A stretch of 64,000 bases of DNA from Avena insularis (Eukaryota; Streptophyta; Magnoliopsida; Poales; Poaceae): positions 121,389,503 to 121,453,502 of the forward strand of contig CM042692.1 in the NCBI GenBank assembly GCA_023614405.1, given 5' to 3'. The number at the start of each line of letters is the position of its first letter. Position 1 is the first letter of the stretch. Positions 23,255 through 34,260 of the stretch are shown here, piece by piece. A program made the position numbers and the translations under genes. The notes under the pieces are model-generated. The model was not told where the DNA came from. It ran no database searches and worked only from the letters and a program-made list of their open reading frames with translations.

Positions 23255-23898
23255 CTACATTTCCCTGTCGGTCTTCTCGATACAAATGTAGAAATGCATC
23301 TGCCTGTTCGGTCCAGCACCGACAAGGTACTGAGATGGCACACATAGGATCGACCTTAGGTCCGCATACTCCACCTCCCGCGGTGTCGGGCAGATCGGCG
23401 CCTCGGCTAGCACAAGAATGCTATCGGATGACGGCGGCTGGGCGTTCGCCCACATGTGCACCGTGTATACGGGCCAGGCGCACAAGACCGACTTGATGCA
23501 TACCACACACACAACGGTGAGCCTGGCTCTGGTTCCCGGACCACCGGCGGTGATGGTCAAGACGAAAACAGAGCCGTGCCTCCCCCCTGGAAAATTAGCT
23601 GGCGGCGTGCCGAGTCAGTGAACGACACCTGCTCTTGGAGAAGTTGGGCTTGCCCGTACGAGATCCTAATCACTTCGATCAAGTGCTTGTTTACAAGGTG
23701 GACGACGAGCTCTACCGGCGGGCCGATGTAGTTGCAGCCCGGCTCCGTGCAGGAGCACGCGCCGTGCGGGCACGCGAGCTCGTGGAGCAGGAGCTCGTGG
23801 TAGGAGTAACGGCGAAAGCATCCTGGGTGGGAGCACACGAGCGGGAATGTCGCTGTGAAGTTGCGCGCGAGGATCTCCAGATTCTTGGGCTGTAGCAT
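23255..23898 (-). pseudogene. SINA-like E3 ubiquitin ligase remnant (SIAH zinc finger and substrate-binding part)
   Basis: The minus-strand frame 23898-23557 contains a SIAH-type zinc finger: CSHPGCFRRYSYHELLLHE, ACPHGACSCTEPGCNYIG, then VHLVNKH, arranged as in plant SINA-like proteins. The C-terminal substrate-binding region continues in the next frame (23556-23255), ending with QMHFYICIEK, which matches the last beta strand of the family. One extra base near 23562 separates the two parts. No RING domain is visible; an ORF to 24083 upstream (CAPCLDDIRQF) may be an unrelated or decayed exon, with a possible acceptor cag near 23908. Plant SINA-like ligases transfer ubiquitin to protein substrates; this copy lacks the RING and is frameshifted, so it is unlikely to work. 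Confidence 0.72.
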
Positions 23899-23908
23899 CT
23901 ACCACATC

Positions 23909-24347
23909 TGAAGTTCGTTGAGAAATCGGAAAAAAGATCAGCAGTTAGATTGGTGAATAGCAGAAATATGTAGGATAAGTTCAAAAGCTTGTAAAATGAT
24001 TTCTTAGCATGAAGGTAGCGACCCGAGAATTGGCGGATGTCGTCCAGGCATGGCGCACAAAAGCCGGTGGCGTCGTCCGGCACAGTGACGTGTGGTGGAT
24101 GAGGGGAGAGGGGGCTGCGGAGTAGACGTGCTCACTCACGAGCTCTATGATATTACTAGTAGGCTATAGGGAAGTGGAAATAATAGTAATATAAGTGAAA
24201 ATGTAAGCGCGGCTAATCATGTCGTGGAACAGCCTACTCGCGGATCGCTCTTACGAAGAACCATCTTATTCGTCCACGCGCCCCAATCGAACGGTCTGCA
24301 ACAATCGGATCGGACAACTACTTCAAGGGGGCTTCTATAAGACACGA
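23909..24347. other. Flank between SINA-like remnant and satellite array
   Basis: About 440 bases. It contains the possible upstream exon of the SINA-like remnant (to 24083) and otherwise unique sequence up to the first recognisable 48-bp unit at about 24348. No TE terminus is evident at the array edge. Confidence 0.4.
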
Positions 24348-27300
24348 TCTTATGTGGTTTGTAGAAACAACACACATGCAATGACATTGGTTGATCCATG
24401 TGTGGTTTGTGGAAAGAACACACATACAATGAACACTGGTGGATTCATATGTGGTTCATGACAGGAACACACATGTAATGACATTGGTTGATCCATATGT
24501 GGTTTTTGACAATAACACACATGCAATGCCATTGGTTAATCCATGTGTGCTTTGTGGAAAGAACACACATGCAATGACTCAAGTGGGTCCATATGTGGTT
24601 TGTCAAAAGAACACACATGCAATGACTCTAGTGGATCCATATGTGGTTTGTAAAAAGAACACACATGCACAGAACACTGGTGGATTCATATGTGGTTCAT
24701 CACAGGAACCCACATGCAATGACATTGGTTGATCCATACATGGTTTGTGACAATAACACACATGCAATGACATTGGTTGATCCATGTGTGGTTTGTGGAA
24801 AGAACACACATGCAATGACTCAAGTGGGTCCATGTGTGTTTTGTGAAAAGAACACACATGCAATGACTCTGGTTGATCCATGTGTGGTTTGTGGAAAGAA
24901 CACACATGCAATGACTTTGGTGAATCCATATGTGGTTTGTAGAAAGAACACACATGCAATGACATTGGTTGATCCATGTGTGGTTTGTAAAAAGAACACA
25001 CATGCAATGACTCTAGTGGATACATATGTGGTTAGTGGAAAGAACACACATGCAATGAACACTGGTGGATCCATATGTGGTTCATGACAGGAACACACAT
25101 GCAGTGACACTGGTTGATCCATTTGTGGGTTATTAAAAGAACACACATGCAATGACTCTAGTGGATCCATATGTGGTTTGTGGAAAGAACACACATGCAA
25201 TGAACACTGGTGGATCCACATGTGGTTCATGACAGGAACACACATGCAATGACATTGGTTGATCCATATGTGGTTTGTGACAATAACACACATGCAATGC
25301 CATTGGTTAATCCATGTTTCGTTTGTGGAAAGAACACACATGCAATGACTCAAGTGGGTCCATATGTGGTTTGTGGAAAGAATACACATGCAATGACTCT
25401 AGTGGATCCATATGTGGTTTGTAGAAAGAACACACATGCAATGAACACTGGTGGATCCATATGTGGTTTGTGGAAAGAACACACATGCAATGATATTGGT
25501 TGATCCATGTGTGGTTTGTGGAAAGAACACACATGCAATGACATTGGTGGATCCATATGTGCTTTGTGGAAAGAAAACACATGCAATGACTCTGGTGTAT
25601 CCATATGTGGTTTGTGTCATGAACACACATGCAATGACACTGGTTGATCCATATGCGGGTTGTTAAAAGAACACACATGCAATGCCATTGGTTAATCCAT
25701 ATGTGGTTTGTGAAAAGAACACACATGCAATGACTCTAGTGGATCCATATGTGGTTTGTAGAAAGAACACACATGCAATGAACACTGGTGGATTCATATG
25801 TGGTTCATGACAGGAACACACATGCAATGACATTGGTTGATCCGTATGTGGTTTGTGACAATAACACACATGCAATGACAGTGGTTGATCCATGTGTGGT
25901 TGTGGAAAGAACACACATGCAATGACTCAAGTGGGTCCATGTGTGGTTTGTGAAAAGAACACACATGCAATGACTCTGGTTGATCCATGTGTGGTTTGTG
26001 GAAAGAACACACATGCAATGACATTGGTGGATCCATATGTGGTTTGTGGAAAGAAGACACATGCAATTACTCTGGTGTATCCATATGTGGTTTGTGACAG
26101 GAACACACATGCAATGACACTGGTTGATCCATATGTGGGTTGTTAAAAGAACACATATTTATTGCCATTGGTTAATCCATGTGTGGTTTGTGAAAATAAT
26201 ACACATGCAATGACTCTAGTGGATCCATGTGTGGTTTGTGGAAAGAACACACATGCAATGACATTGGTTGATCCATATGTGGTTTGTGGAAAAGAACACA
26301 CATGCAATTACTATGGTGGATCCATGTGTGGTTTGTGGAAAGAACACACATGCAATGACTTTGGTGAATCCATATGTGGTTTGTGAAAACAACACACATG
26401 CAATGACTCTAGTGGATCCATATGTGGTTTGTGGAAAGAACACACATGCAATGACATTGGTTGATCCATATGTGGTTTGTGGAAAGAACACACATGCAAT
26501 AACACTGGTTGATCCATATGTAGTTTGTCGAAAGAACACACATGCAATGACACTGGTGGATCCATGTGTGCTTTTGAAAAGAACACACATGCAATGTCAT
26601 TGGTTGATCCATGTGTGGTTTGTGAAAAGAGCACACATGCAATGCCATTGGTTGATCCATGTGTGGTTTGTTGAAAGAACACACATGCAATGCCATTGGT
26701 TGATCCATGTGGTTTGTGGAAAAGAACACACATGCAATGAACACAGGTGGATCCATAAGTGGTTTGTGGAAAGAACACACATGCAATGAACACTGGTGGA
26801 TCCATATGTGGTTTGTGAAAAGAACACACATGCAAGGCCATTGGTTGATCCATGTGTGGTTTGTGAAAAGAACACATATTCAATGACTCAAGTGGGTCCA
26901 TGTGTGGTTTGTGAAAAGAACACACATGCAATGACTCTGGTTGATCCATGTGTGGTTTGTGGAAAGAACACACATGCAATGACATTGGTGGATCCATATG
27001 TGGTTTGTGGAAAGAAGACACATGCAATGACTCTAGTGGATCCATATGTGGTTTGTGGAAAGAACACACATGCAATAAACACTGGTGGATCCATATGTGG
27101 TTCATGATAGGAACACACATGCAAGGACATTGGTTGATCCATATGTGGTTTGTGACAATAACACACATGCAATGCCATTGGTTAATCCATGTGTGGTTTG
27201 TGGAAAGAACACACATGCAATGACTCAAGTGGGTCCATATGTGGTTTGTGAAAAGAACACACATGCAATGACTCTGGTGGATCCATATGTGGTTTGTAGA

Positions 27301-30281
27301 AAGAACACACATGCAATGAACACTGGTGGATTCATATGTGGTTCATGACAGGAACACACATGCAATGACATTGGTTGATCCATATGTAGTTTGTGACAAT
27401 AACACACATGCAATGACATTGGTTGATCCATGTGTGGTTTGTGGAAAGAACACACATGCAATGACTCAAGTGGGTCCATGTGTGGTTTGTGAAAAGAACA
27501 CACATGCAATGACTCTGGTTGATCCATGTGTGGTATGTGGATAGAACACACATGTAATGACATTGGTAGATCCATATGTGCTTTGTGGAAAGAACACACA
27601 TGCAATGACATTGGGGTATCCTTGTGTGGTTTGTAAAAAGAACACACATGTAATGACTCTAGTGGATACATATATGGTTAGTGGAAACAACACACATGCA
27701 ATGAACACTGGTGGATCCATAGGTGGTTCATGGAAAGAACACACATGCAAAGACACTGGTGGATCCATATGTGGTTTGTGAAAAGAACACACATGCAATG
27801 ACTCTAGTGGATCCATATGTGGTTTTTAGAAAGAACACACATGCAATGAACACTAGTGGATCCATATGTGGTTTGTGGAAAGAACACACATGCAATGATA
27901 TTGGTTGATCCATGTGTGGTTTGTGGAAAGAACACACATGCAATGACATTGGTGGATCCATATGTGCTTTGTGGAAATAACACACATGCAATGACTCTGG
28001 TGTATCCATATGTGGTTTGTGTCATGAACACACATGCAATGACACTGGTTGATCCATATGCGGGTTGTTAAAAGAACACACATGCAATGCCATTGGTTAA
28101 TCCATATGTGGTTTGTGAAAAGAACACACATGCAATGACTCTAGTGGATCCATATGTGGTTTGTAGAAAGAACACACATGCAATGAACACTGGTGGATTC
28201 ATATGTGGTTCATGATAGGAACACACATGCAATGACATTGGTTGATCCGTATGTGATTTGTGACAATAACACACATGCAATGACATTGGTTGATCCATGT
28301 GTGGTTGTGGAAGGAATACACATGCAATGACTCAAGTGGGTCCATGTGTGGTTTGTGAAAAGAACACACATGCAATGACTTTGGTTGATCCATGTGTGGT
28401 TTGTGGAAAGAACACACATGCAATGACATTGGTGGATCCATATGTGGTTTGTGGAAAGAACACACATGCAATGACTCTGGTGTATCCATATGTGGTTTGT
28501 GACAGGAACACACATGCAATGACACTGGTTGATCCATATGTGGGTTGTTAAAAGAACACATATTTAATGCCATTGGTTAATCCATGTGTGGTTTGTGAAA
28601 AGAATACACATGAAATGACTCTAGTGGATCCATGTGTGGTTTGTGGAAAGAACACACATGCAATGACATTGGTTGATCCATATGTGGTTTGTGGAAAAGA
28701 ACACACATGCAATTATTCTGGTGGATCCATGTGTGGTTTGTGGAAAGAACACACATGCAATGACTTTGGTGGATCCATATGTGGTTTGTGAAAAGAACAC
28801 ACATGCAATGACTCTAGTGGATCCATATGTGGTTTGTGGAAAGAACACACATGCAATGACATTGGTTGATCCATATGTGGTTTGTGGAAAGAACACACAT
28901 GCAATAACACTGGTTGATCCATATGTAGTTTGTCGAAAGAACACACATGCAATGACTCTGCTGGATCCATGTGTGCTTTTGAAAAGAACACACATGCAAT
29001 GTCATTGGTTGATCCATGTGTGGTTTGTGAAAAGAACACACATGCAATGCCATTGGTTGATCCATGTGTGGTTTGTGGAAAGAACACACATGCAATGCCA
29101 TTGGTTGATCCATGTGATTTGTGGAAAAGAACACACATGCAATGAACACAGGTGGATCCATAAGTGGTTTGTGGAAAGAACACACATGCAATGAACACTA
29201 GTTGATCCATATGTGGTTTGTGAAAAGAACACACATACAAGGCCATTGGTTGATCCATGTGTGGTTTGTGAAAAGAACACACATGCAATGACTCAAGTGG
29301 ATCCATGTGTGGTTTGTGAAAAGAACACACATGCAATGACTCTGGTTGATCCATGTGTGGTTTGTGAAAAGAACACACATGCATTGACATTGGTGGATCC
29401 ATATGTGGTTTGTGGAAAGAACACACATGCAATGACTATAGTGGATCCATATGTGGTTTGTGGAAAGAACACACATGCAATAAACACTGTTGGATCCATA
29501 TGTGGTTCATGATAGGAACACACATGCAAGGACATTGGTTGATCCATATGTGGTTTGTGACAATAACACACATGCAATGCCATTGGTTAATCCATGTGTG
29601 GTTTGTGGAAAGAACACACATGCAATGACTCAAGTGGGTCCATATGTGGTTTGTGAAAAGAACACACATGCAACAACTGTGGTGGATACATATGTGGTTT
29701 GTAGAAAGAACACACATGCAATGAACACTGGTGGATTCATATGTGGTTCATGATAGGAACACACATGCAATGATATTGATTGATCCATATGTGGTTTGTG
29801 ACAATAACACACATGCAATGACATTGTTTGATCCATGTGTGGTTTGTGGAAAGAACACACATGCAATGACTCAAGTGGGTCCATGTGTGGTTTGTGAAAA
29901 GAACACATGCAATGACTCTGGTTGATCCATGTGTGGTATGTGGAAAGAACACACATGCAATGACATTGGTGGATCCATATGTGGTTTGTGGGAAGAACAC
30001 ACATGCAATGACATTGGTTAATCCTTGTGTGGTTTGTAAAAAGAACACACATGTAATGAGTCTAGTGGATACATATATGGTTAGTGGAAACAACACACAT
30101 GCAATGAACACTGGTGGATCCATATGTGGTTCATGGAAAGAACAGGCATGCAATGACACTGGTGGATCCATATGTGGTTTGTGAAAAGAACACACATGCA
30201 ATGACTCTAGTGCTGGTTTTAGTATAAGAACACACATGCAATGACTCTACTGGGTCCATATATTGTTTGTGAAAAGAACAC
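24348..30281 (+). repeat. 48-bp tandem repeat array, left part (about 124 units)
   Basis: Each unit is mostly 48 bases: a gaacacacatgcaatgac block, a short variable block (attggttgatcc, tctagtggatcc, tcaagtgggtcc, aacactggtggatcc), then atatgtggtttgtggaaa. In the forward frame it reads KNTHAMTLVDPYVVCG per unit. On the minus strand all three frames lack stops in a typical unit (FHKPHMDQPMSLHVCS; STNHIWINQCHCMCVL; PQTTYGSTNVIACVFF), giving open stretches up to 333 codons (27312-26311). I do not annotate these as genes: no start context, splice sites or unique coding ends are seen. Units vary by a few substitutions and rare 1-2 base indels. The array is cut at 30281 by an Athila element and resumes at 40482. 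Confidence 0.93.
25443..30252 (+). repeat. Higher-order duplication, two blocks of 2405 bp
   Basis: Block 1 (about 25443-27847) and block 2 (about 27848-30252) carry the same order of variant units at a constant offset of 2405 bases. Matching landmarks include the units at 26268-26789 and 28673-29194, both with the same internal frame change where a shortened unit reads VDPCVLLKRTHMQ, and those at 25892-26146 and 28297-28551. The block is about 50 monomers. The exact edges are uncertain because monomers are similar everywhere. Confidence 0.85.
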
Positions 30282-31794
30282 TGATGACCCACAAGCATAG
30301 GGGGTGTATCGCAGTATTTTCGATAAGTAAGAGTGTCAAACCCAACGAGGAGCAGAAGGTGCTGGCTAGTGGTATGGATCAGGAATTCTCTGCAAATACT
30401 TAGCAAATGGACTTTTAGGGGTTTTCGATAAAGCAAGCAAACAAAGTACGAGTAAATAAAAGACGGTAGGAATAAATACAACAAGTGGCCCAATCCTTTA
30501 TGCAGCAAAGGACAAGCCGGTTGTATTACTTAAGATGACCAAACGTTCTCGAGGACACATGGGAAGACTGTCAAGTGCTTTCGCTTCATATAGTTGATTA
30601 ATCTTCTTTAGCTTGCTAAGTGTTGTGTGGGTGAACCTGTGCTAATGTACCGCCCCATCCAAGACTAATACATACTTGTGATTATACCCCTTGCAAACAT
30701 CCGTAAGTACAAGAAAGTAATTAAGGTAGAAACCTAACCATAGCTTTAAACTCTAAGACCCTTACGTCCCTTGTGCAATGGTTTCCTAACGGGGGTTCAG
30801 GTTTCTGTCACTCCGGCAACCCCTACGATTAGTATCCAAATACACAATGCATTCCCCTAGGCCCATATAGGTGAAGTGTCATGTAGTCGACGTTCACATG
30901 ACACCACTAGAAGAAGTACACCACAACTTAAATAACAATCTATTGAATCTTTCTCAACACAACTCCACTACTAACAACAAGACTTCTCCCATGTCCTCAA
31001 GAAAAAACGAACTACTCACAAGACATCATATGGATCATAATCAGAGATGGAATAATGATGTATAACAATCTGAACATAAACAATAATTTAGTGGTTCACT
31101 CAACAGCATCAACTACAAAGAGTAATCAACACCGGGAAAGTTTCCCCTATGAACTAATGCAAGATTCAACTCAATTGTTATAGCAATATGGAGATGGTGA
31201 TGAGGGTGCTGATAGTGATGATGGTGGTGGTGATGATGATGATCCCGATGAAGTCCAGCTTGATGGTGGTGTTGATGGCGACGATCTCCCCTCTCCGGGA
31301 AGGAATTCCCCTGGCAGAAATCTGTCTGCCGGAGAGATCTTTATCTCTCGGTGTTTTCCACCCCATAGAGGCGGCAGAATCTTTCTGTGGTCGCTCCCCT
31401 AGTCTTTGGGTTTCGGGAGGTTGATATACGCCAGAGGGGAGAGGCTGGAGTGGGCCAGGGTGACCACACCACCTCCTGGCGCGGCCTAGGGCTGCCCGTG
31501 CCATGGGGTGGTGTGGGCCCCCTATGGCCCATCTCCACTCCGTATTCTGGCATCCTTAGTCTTCTGGAAAAATAGGATTTTCCATATATTTTCCTGGATT
31601 TTCCGATCTTCGCGAATTTTGCCTCCAAACAGCACCTTTTCCATCAGAATCCTGACTACAGCGGTCCATGCTCCAAAAGTCATCAACCATGCAAAAATAG
31701 ACGAAATAACATAAGTATCACATCTCAATATGAAATATATCAATGAATAATAGTGAATTAAGACATAGAATAGTGATGCAAAATTGACGTATCA
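30282..31794 (-). repeat. Athila 3' LTR (1513 bp)
   Basis: Plus-strand reading starts tgatgacccacaagcat and ends gacgtatca. It contains a GAT/GGT-rich stretch at 31195-31245 and a GC-rich dyad at 31462-31520. It is longer than its partner because it keeps about 100 bases (about 31232-31335) missing from the 5' LTR. Confidence 0.9.
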
Positions 31795-31806
31795 ACTCCC
31801 CTCAAG
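31795..31806 (-). other. Athila polypurine tract
   Basis: On the minus strand, cttgaggggagt abuts the LTR start tgatacgtc. Position and composition fit the plus-strand primer of reverse transcription. Confidence 0.7.
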
Positions 31807-34260
31807 CTTAGACTTCGCTTGTCCCCAAGCGAAACTGAGCTCAATAAACATGGCCTCAGGTTTATGGAGTGAAGAGTCGATAAAAGAATACGGACAAGAA
31901 GCATCACATCCATCAAGTGCATAGATCATAATAGAAGACAACTCACTATTATATAACTCAACTTGCAATAAGTACATGAAACACAATAAATATACATAAA
32001 GTGAATCATAATTGGTAATGGCAAACTTACTCTTGGTCGAAGAATAGTATATAATTTGTTGGAGTTCACAAATAACTGGTTTTTCAATGAAAGCTTTCAA
32101 AGTAGTAAACATCAAGATAAGATCAATGTGCAAAACAAGGAACATAAGAAACATGAGTGAATAAATCATCATATGAATGAATGAAACACAACAACTCAAA
32201 ATACTTGCTGAGATAGAAGGGAATAGGTTTACTGACTCAACTAAAAAGTGAAAGAAAGGCCCTTCAAAGAGGGAAGCAGGGATTGCAAGTCTCATAAAGA
32301 GCTCCCAAACATTATGATACTTACTAGCTTTTAGCTCTCATTGCCCCTATCATAGGCATCTTTAGGTGATTAAGGTTAAAGTGATCAAAAATGAGGATAT
32401 GCATTGACAAGTTGTAAGTTGAGAATCTCATGTCCCTTGAATACGAGGGCCGCTCCTCATGCTACTCAAGTTTAGTCACCGGTAAGTTCTTGTCATCGTA
32501 AGCATATGTGTATCATAGAGAACCACCAACGGGGTACCCCTTGCCCGATGATACGGAAGAATCCCCATATCAAAATGACAAGGCAAGCAGACAACAAGCA
32601 TCTCAGCAATCTTCTTATTTACCATGGGAATATGGTGCTTTTTTCTCTCTTTCCTCTTTTCATAATATCTCTTTTTTCTTTTCTCTTTTTCTCAATATCT
32701 ATCTCTTTTTTTATAAGAAGAATGCTTCATAGATACTCGTTATGGTTACGCTGCAGGTTTCCACCATGTCAGCATGGATTAGACCAGCGGCCCAGGCGTT
32801 TCTCTAACACACATGCATAACTCCATGGACTTACAAGCTCCCCTTTCATTTCACACCAACGACATCCATAGACAAAGAAACATGATATCAACTCGGTACA
32901 AAGTACCAGTGCAATGTTGAAAGTGTTCCCCATGACAACATGGTTCTGCTAATTCACAACTTACAAAGCGCAAGCATATACACAACATAGGTGAGCACAA
33001 TGGTTCAAGTTTATTAAGTGCAAGAAAGTAAGGTGTGCCATCAAGTTTGTGAGAGCTTTAATCAATAATTTTCACATAACAAGTTTAATTTGGGAGGTAG
33101 ATAAAACAATAATTTACTTGGAATAGCAATAATGCTACTAGGTAGGTATGGTGGACACAAATGGCAAAGGTTTTGGTTTAAAGGAGGTGGATGCACGAGA
33201 AGAAATCCTCTCAGTACATGTTTTTGGCTAGCAAGGCTGGGTAGCAAGTATAAGAATTAAAGGAAACAAACAAATATACAAGTGATAAAGACAAACATGC
33301 AATCTTCCTTGGAAGCACAAAAGATCTTAACTAGAGAATACTAGACTTATGAGCAAATCAAGAAAGAAAGACGATGAAATTATTTTTCTTTAGAGTACCT
33401 TTATCTTTTTCATTCAACTCTCAAAAATTGTGTTGCTACTGACCGAGCCAGGTTTGCCAAAACCAACTAAATTAACTCAATGATCCCAGAGTGATACCAA
33501 TACTAACAACAAGATCAATCATATAACCACGAATTGAAAACTAATATAAGCTATGCAAAGGAGTGAATGATAGAACTTCTCATTAATATTCCATAGCGGC
33601 AACTCACACCAAGGGATACATATCTAACGAGAGAGGGGACACTTCCATAATGCAAACCATACTACATAATAACTCCTCTATTCATGATATGACTCTACTA
33701 AAAAGGTAAAAAGATAGAAGATAGTGATGTGATACCGTGGCACTCCCCCAAGCTTGGAACAAACCAAGGGATGCCAAACCTGATGACGAATTACTCCTTA
33801 GGTGGTGGTGGTATCCTATCATCTTCGAGCAATAACTCCTTGGGATGAATCTTCAATTCTCTCATGTATGGGTTGATGATATCTTCCAAGGAATCTCCCT
33901 TAACTGATCCAGTGGAAGACATTGAGGCTACAAATCTGAGATTTTACCTGGCAGAAACAGATCGAAACAAAAACACGACGAAAACATGATATACGGACCT
34001 CGGGGGATCCTGAGGGTTATATATTATGAAGTTTCATATAAAAAGGAAGGTACTGGGTGAAAACGGGTCGGAGGCGGAGTCTTGGGTGGCCTCACCACCT
34101 GGTGGCGCGGTCAGGGGTGGGCCCGCGCCACAGGGTGGTGTGGGCTACCCCGGCTCCGATTCCGTCCCTTTTTCGCTTCGTAACTTTCCTTATCGATTGA
34201 AAACTGCAAAAATATAGTTGTATTATATTTTCGCGGAACTTTTCTTACCATAACTGTTAC
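31807..34260 (-). other. Athila 3' non-coding region
   Basis: About 2.4 kb between the integrase end and the polypurine tract. Parts (about 32460-33170) match, in the same element orientation, the 3' regions of the pol-less elements at 49500-50240 and 9048 onward, showing relatedness of the families. A GC-rich dyad is at 34088-34145. Apart from a 43-codon ORF at 33791-33922 I see no coding sequence and no credible env-like gene. Confidence 0.65.
33791..33922 (-). CDS. Small ORF in Athila 3' region, 43 codons
   Basis: It starts at 33922 (MSSTGSVKGDSLEDIIN) and ends with a run of prolines (DRIPPPPKE) and a stop. Composition is protein-like and it lies where some Athila elements carry a third ORF. 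It may be the remnant of a longer reading frame. I do not recognise a domain. Confidence 0.35.
   Translation of the reverse strand: MSSTGSVKGDSLEDIINPYMRELKIHPKELLLEDDRIPPPPKE

Noticed and set aside
15700..24340. Possible MULE terminal inverted repeats
   Set aside because: Only short matches such as actgacatg near 15705 and 23040 were seen, too short and too common in grass DNA to call.
24603..29476. Numerous 60-333 codon ORFs on both strands in the satellite (16-residue repeats rich in Cys and His)
   Set aside because: They are translations of the 48-bp tandem unit in different frames, start and end at chance stops, and have no unique domain. Recorded as a finding about the repeat, not as genes.
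24348..30281. CRISPR-like regular repeats
   Set aside because: Units are head to tail without unique spacers and the context is a plant genome.
32506..32820. 104-codon ORF in the Athila 3' region, similar frame at 49976-50188
   Set aside because: Recurs as part of non-coding 3' sequence in related elements with frame breaks, and has no domain.
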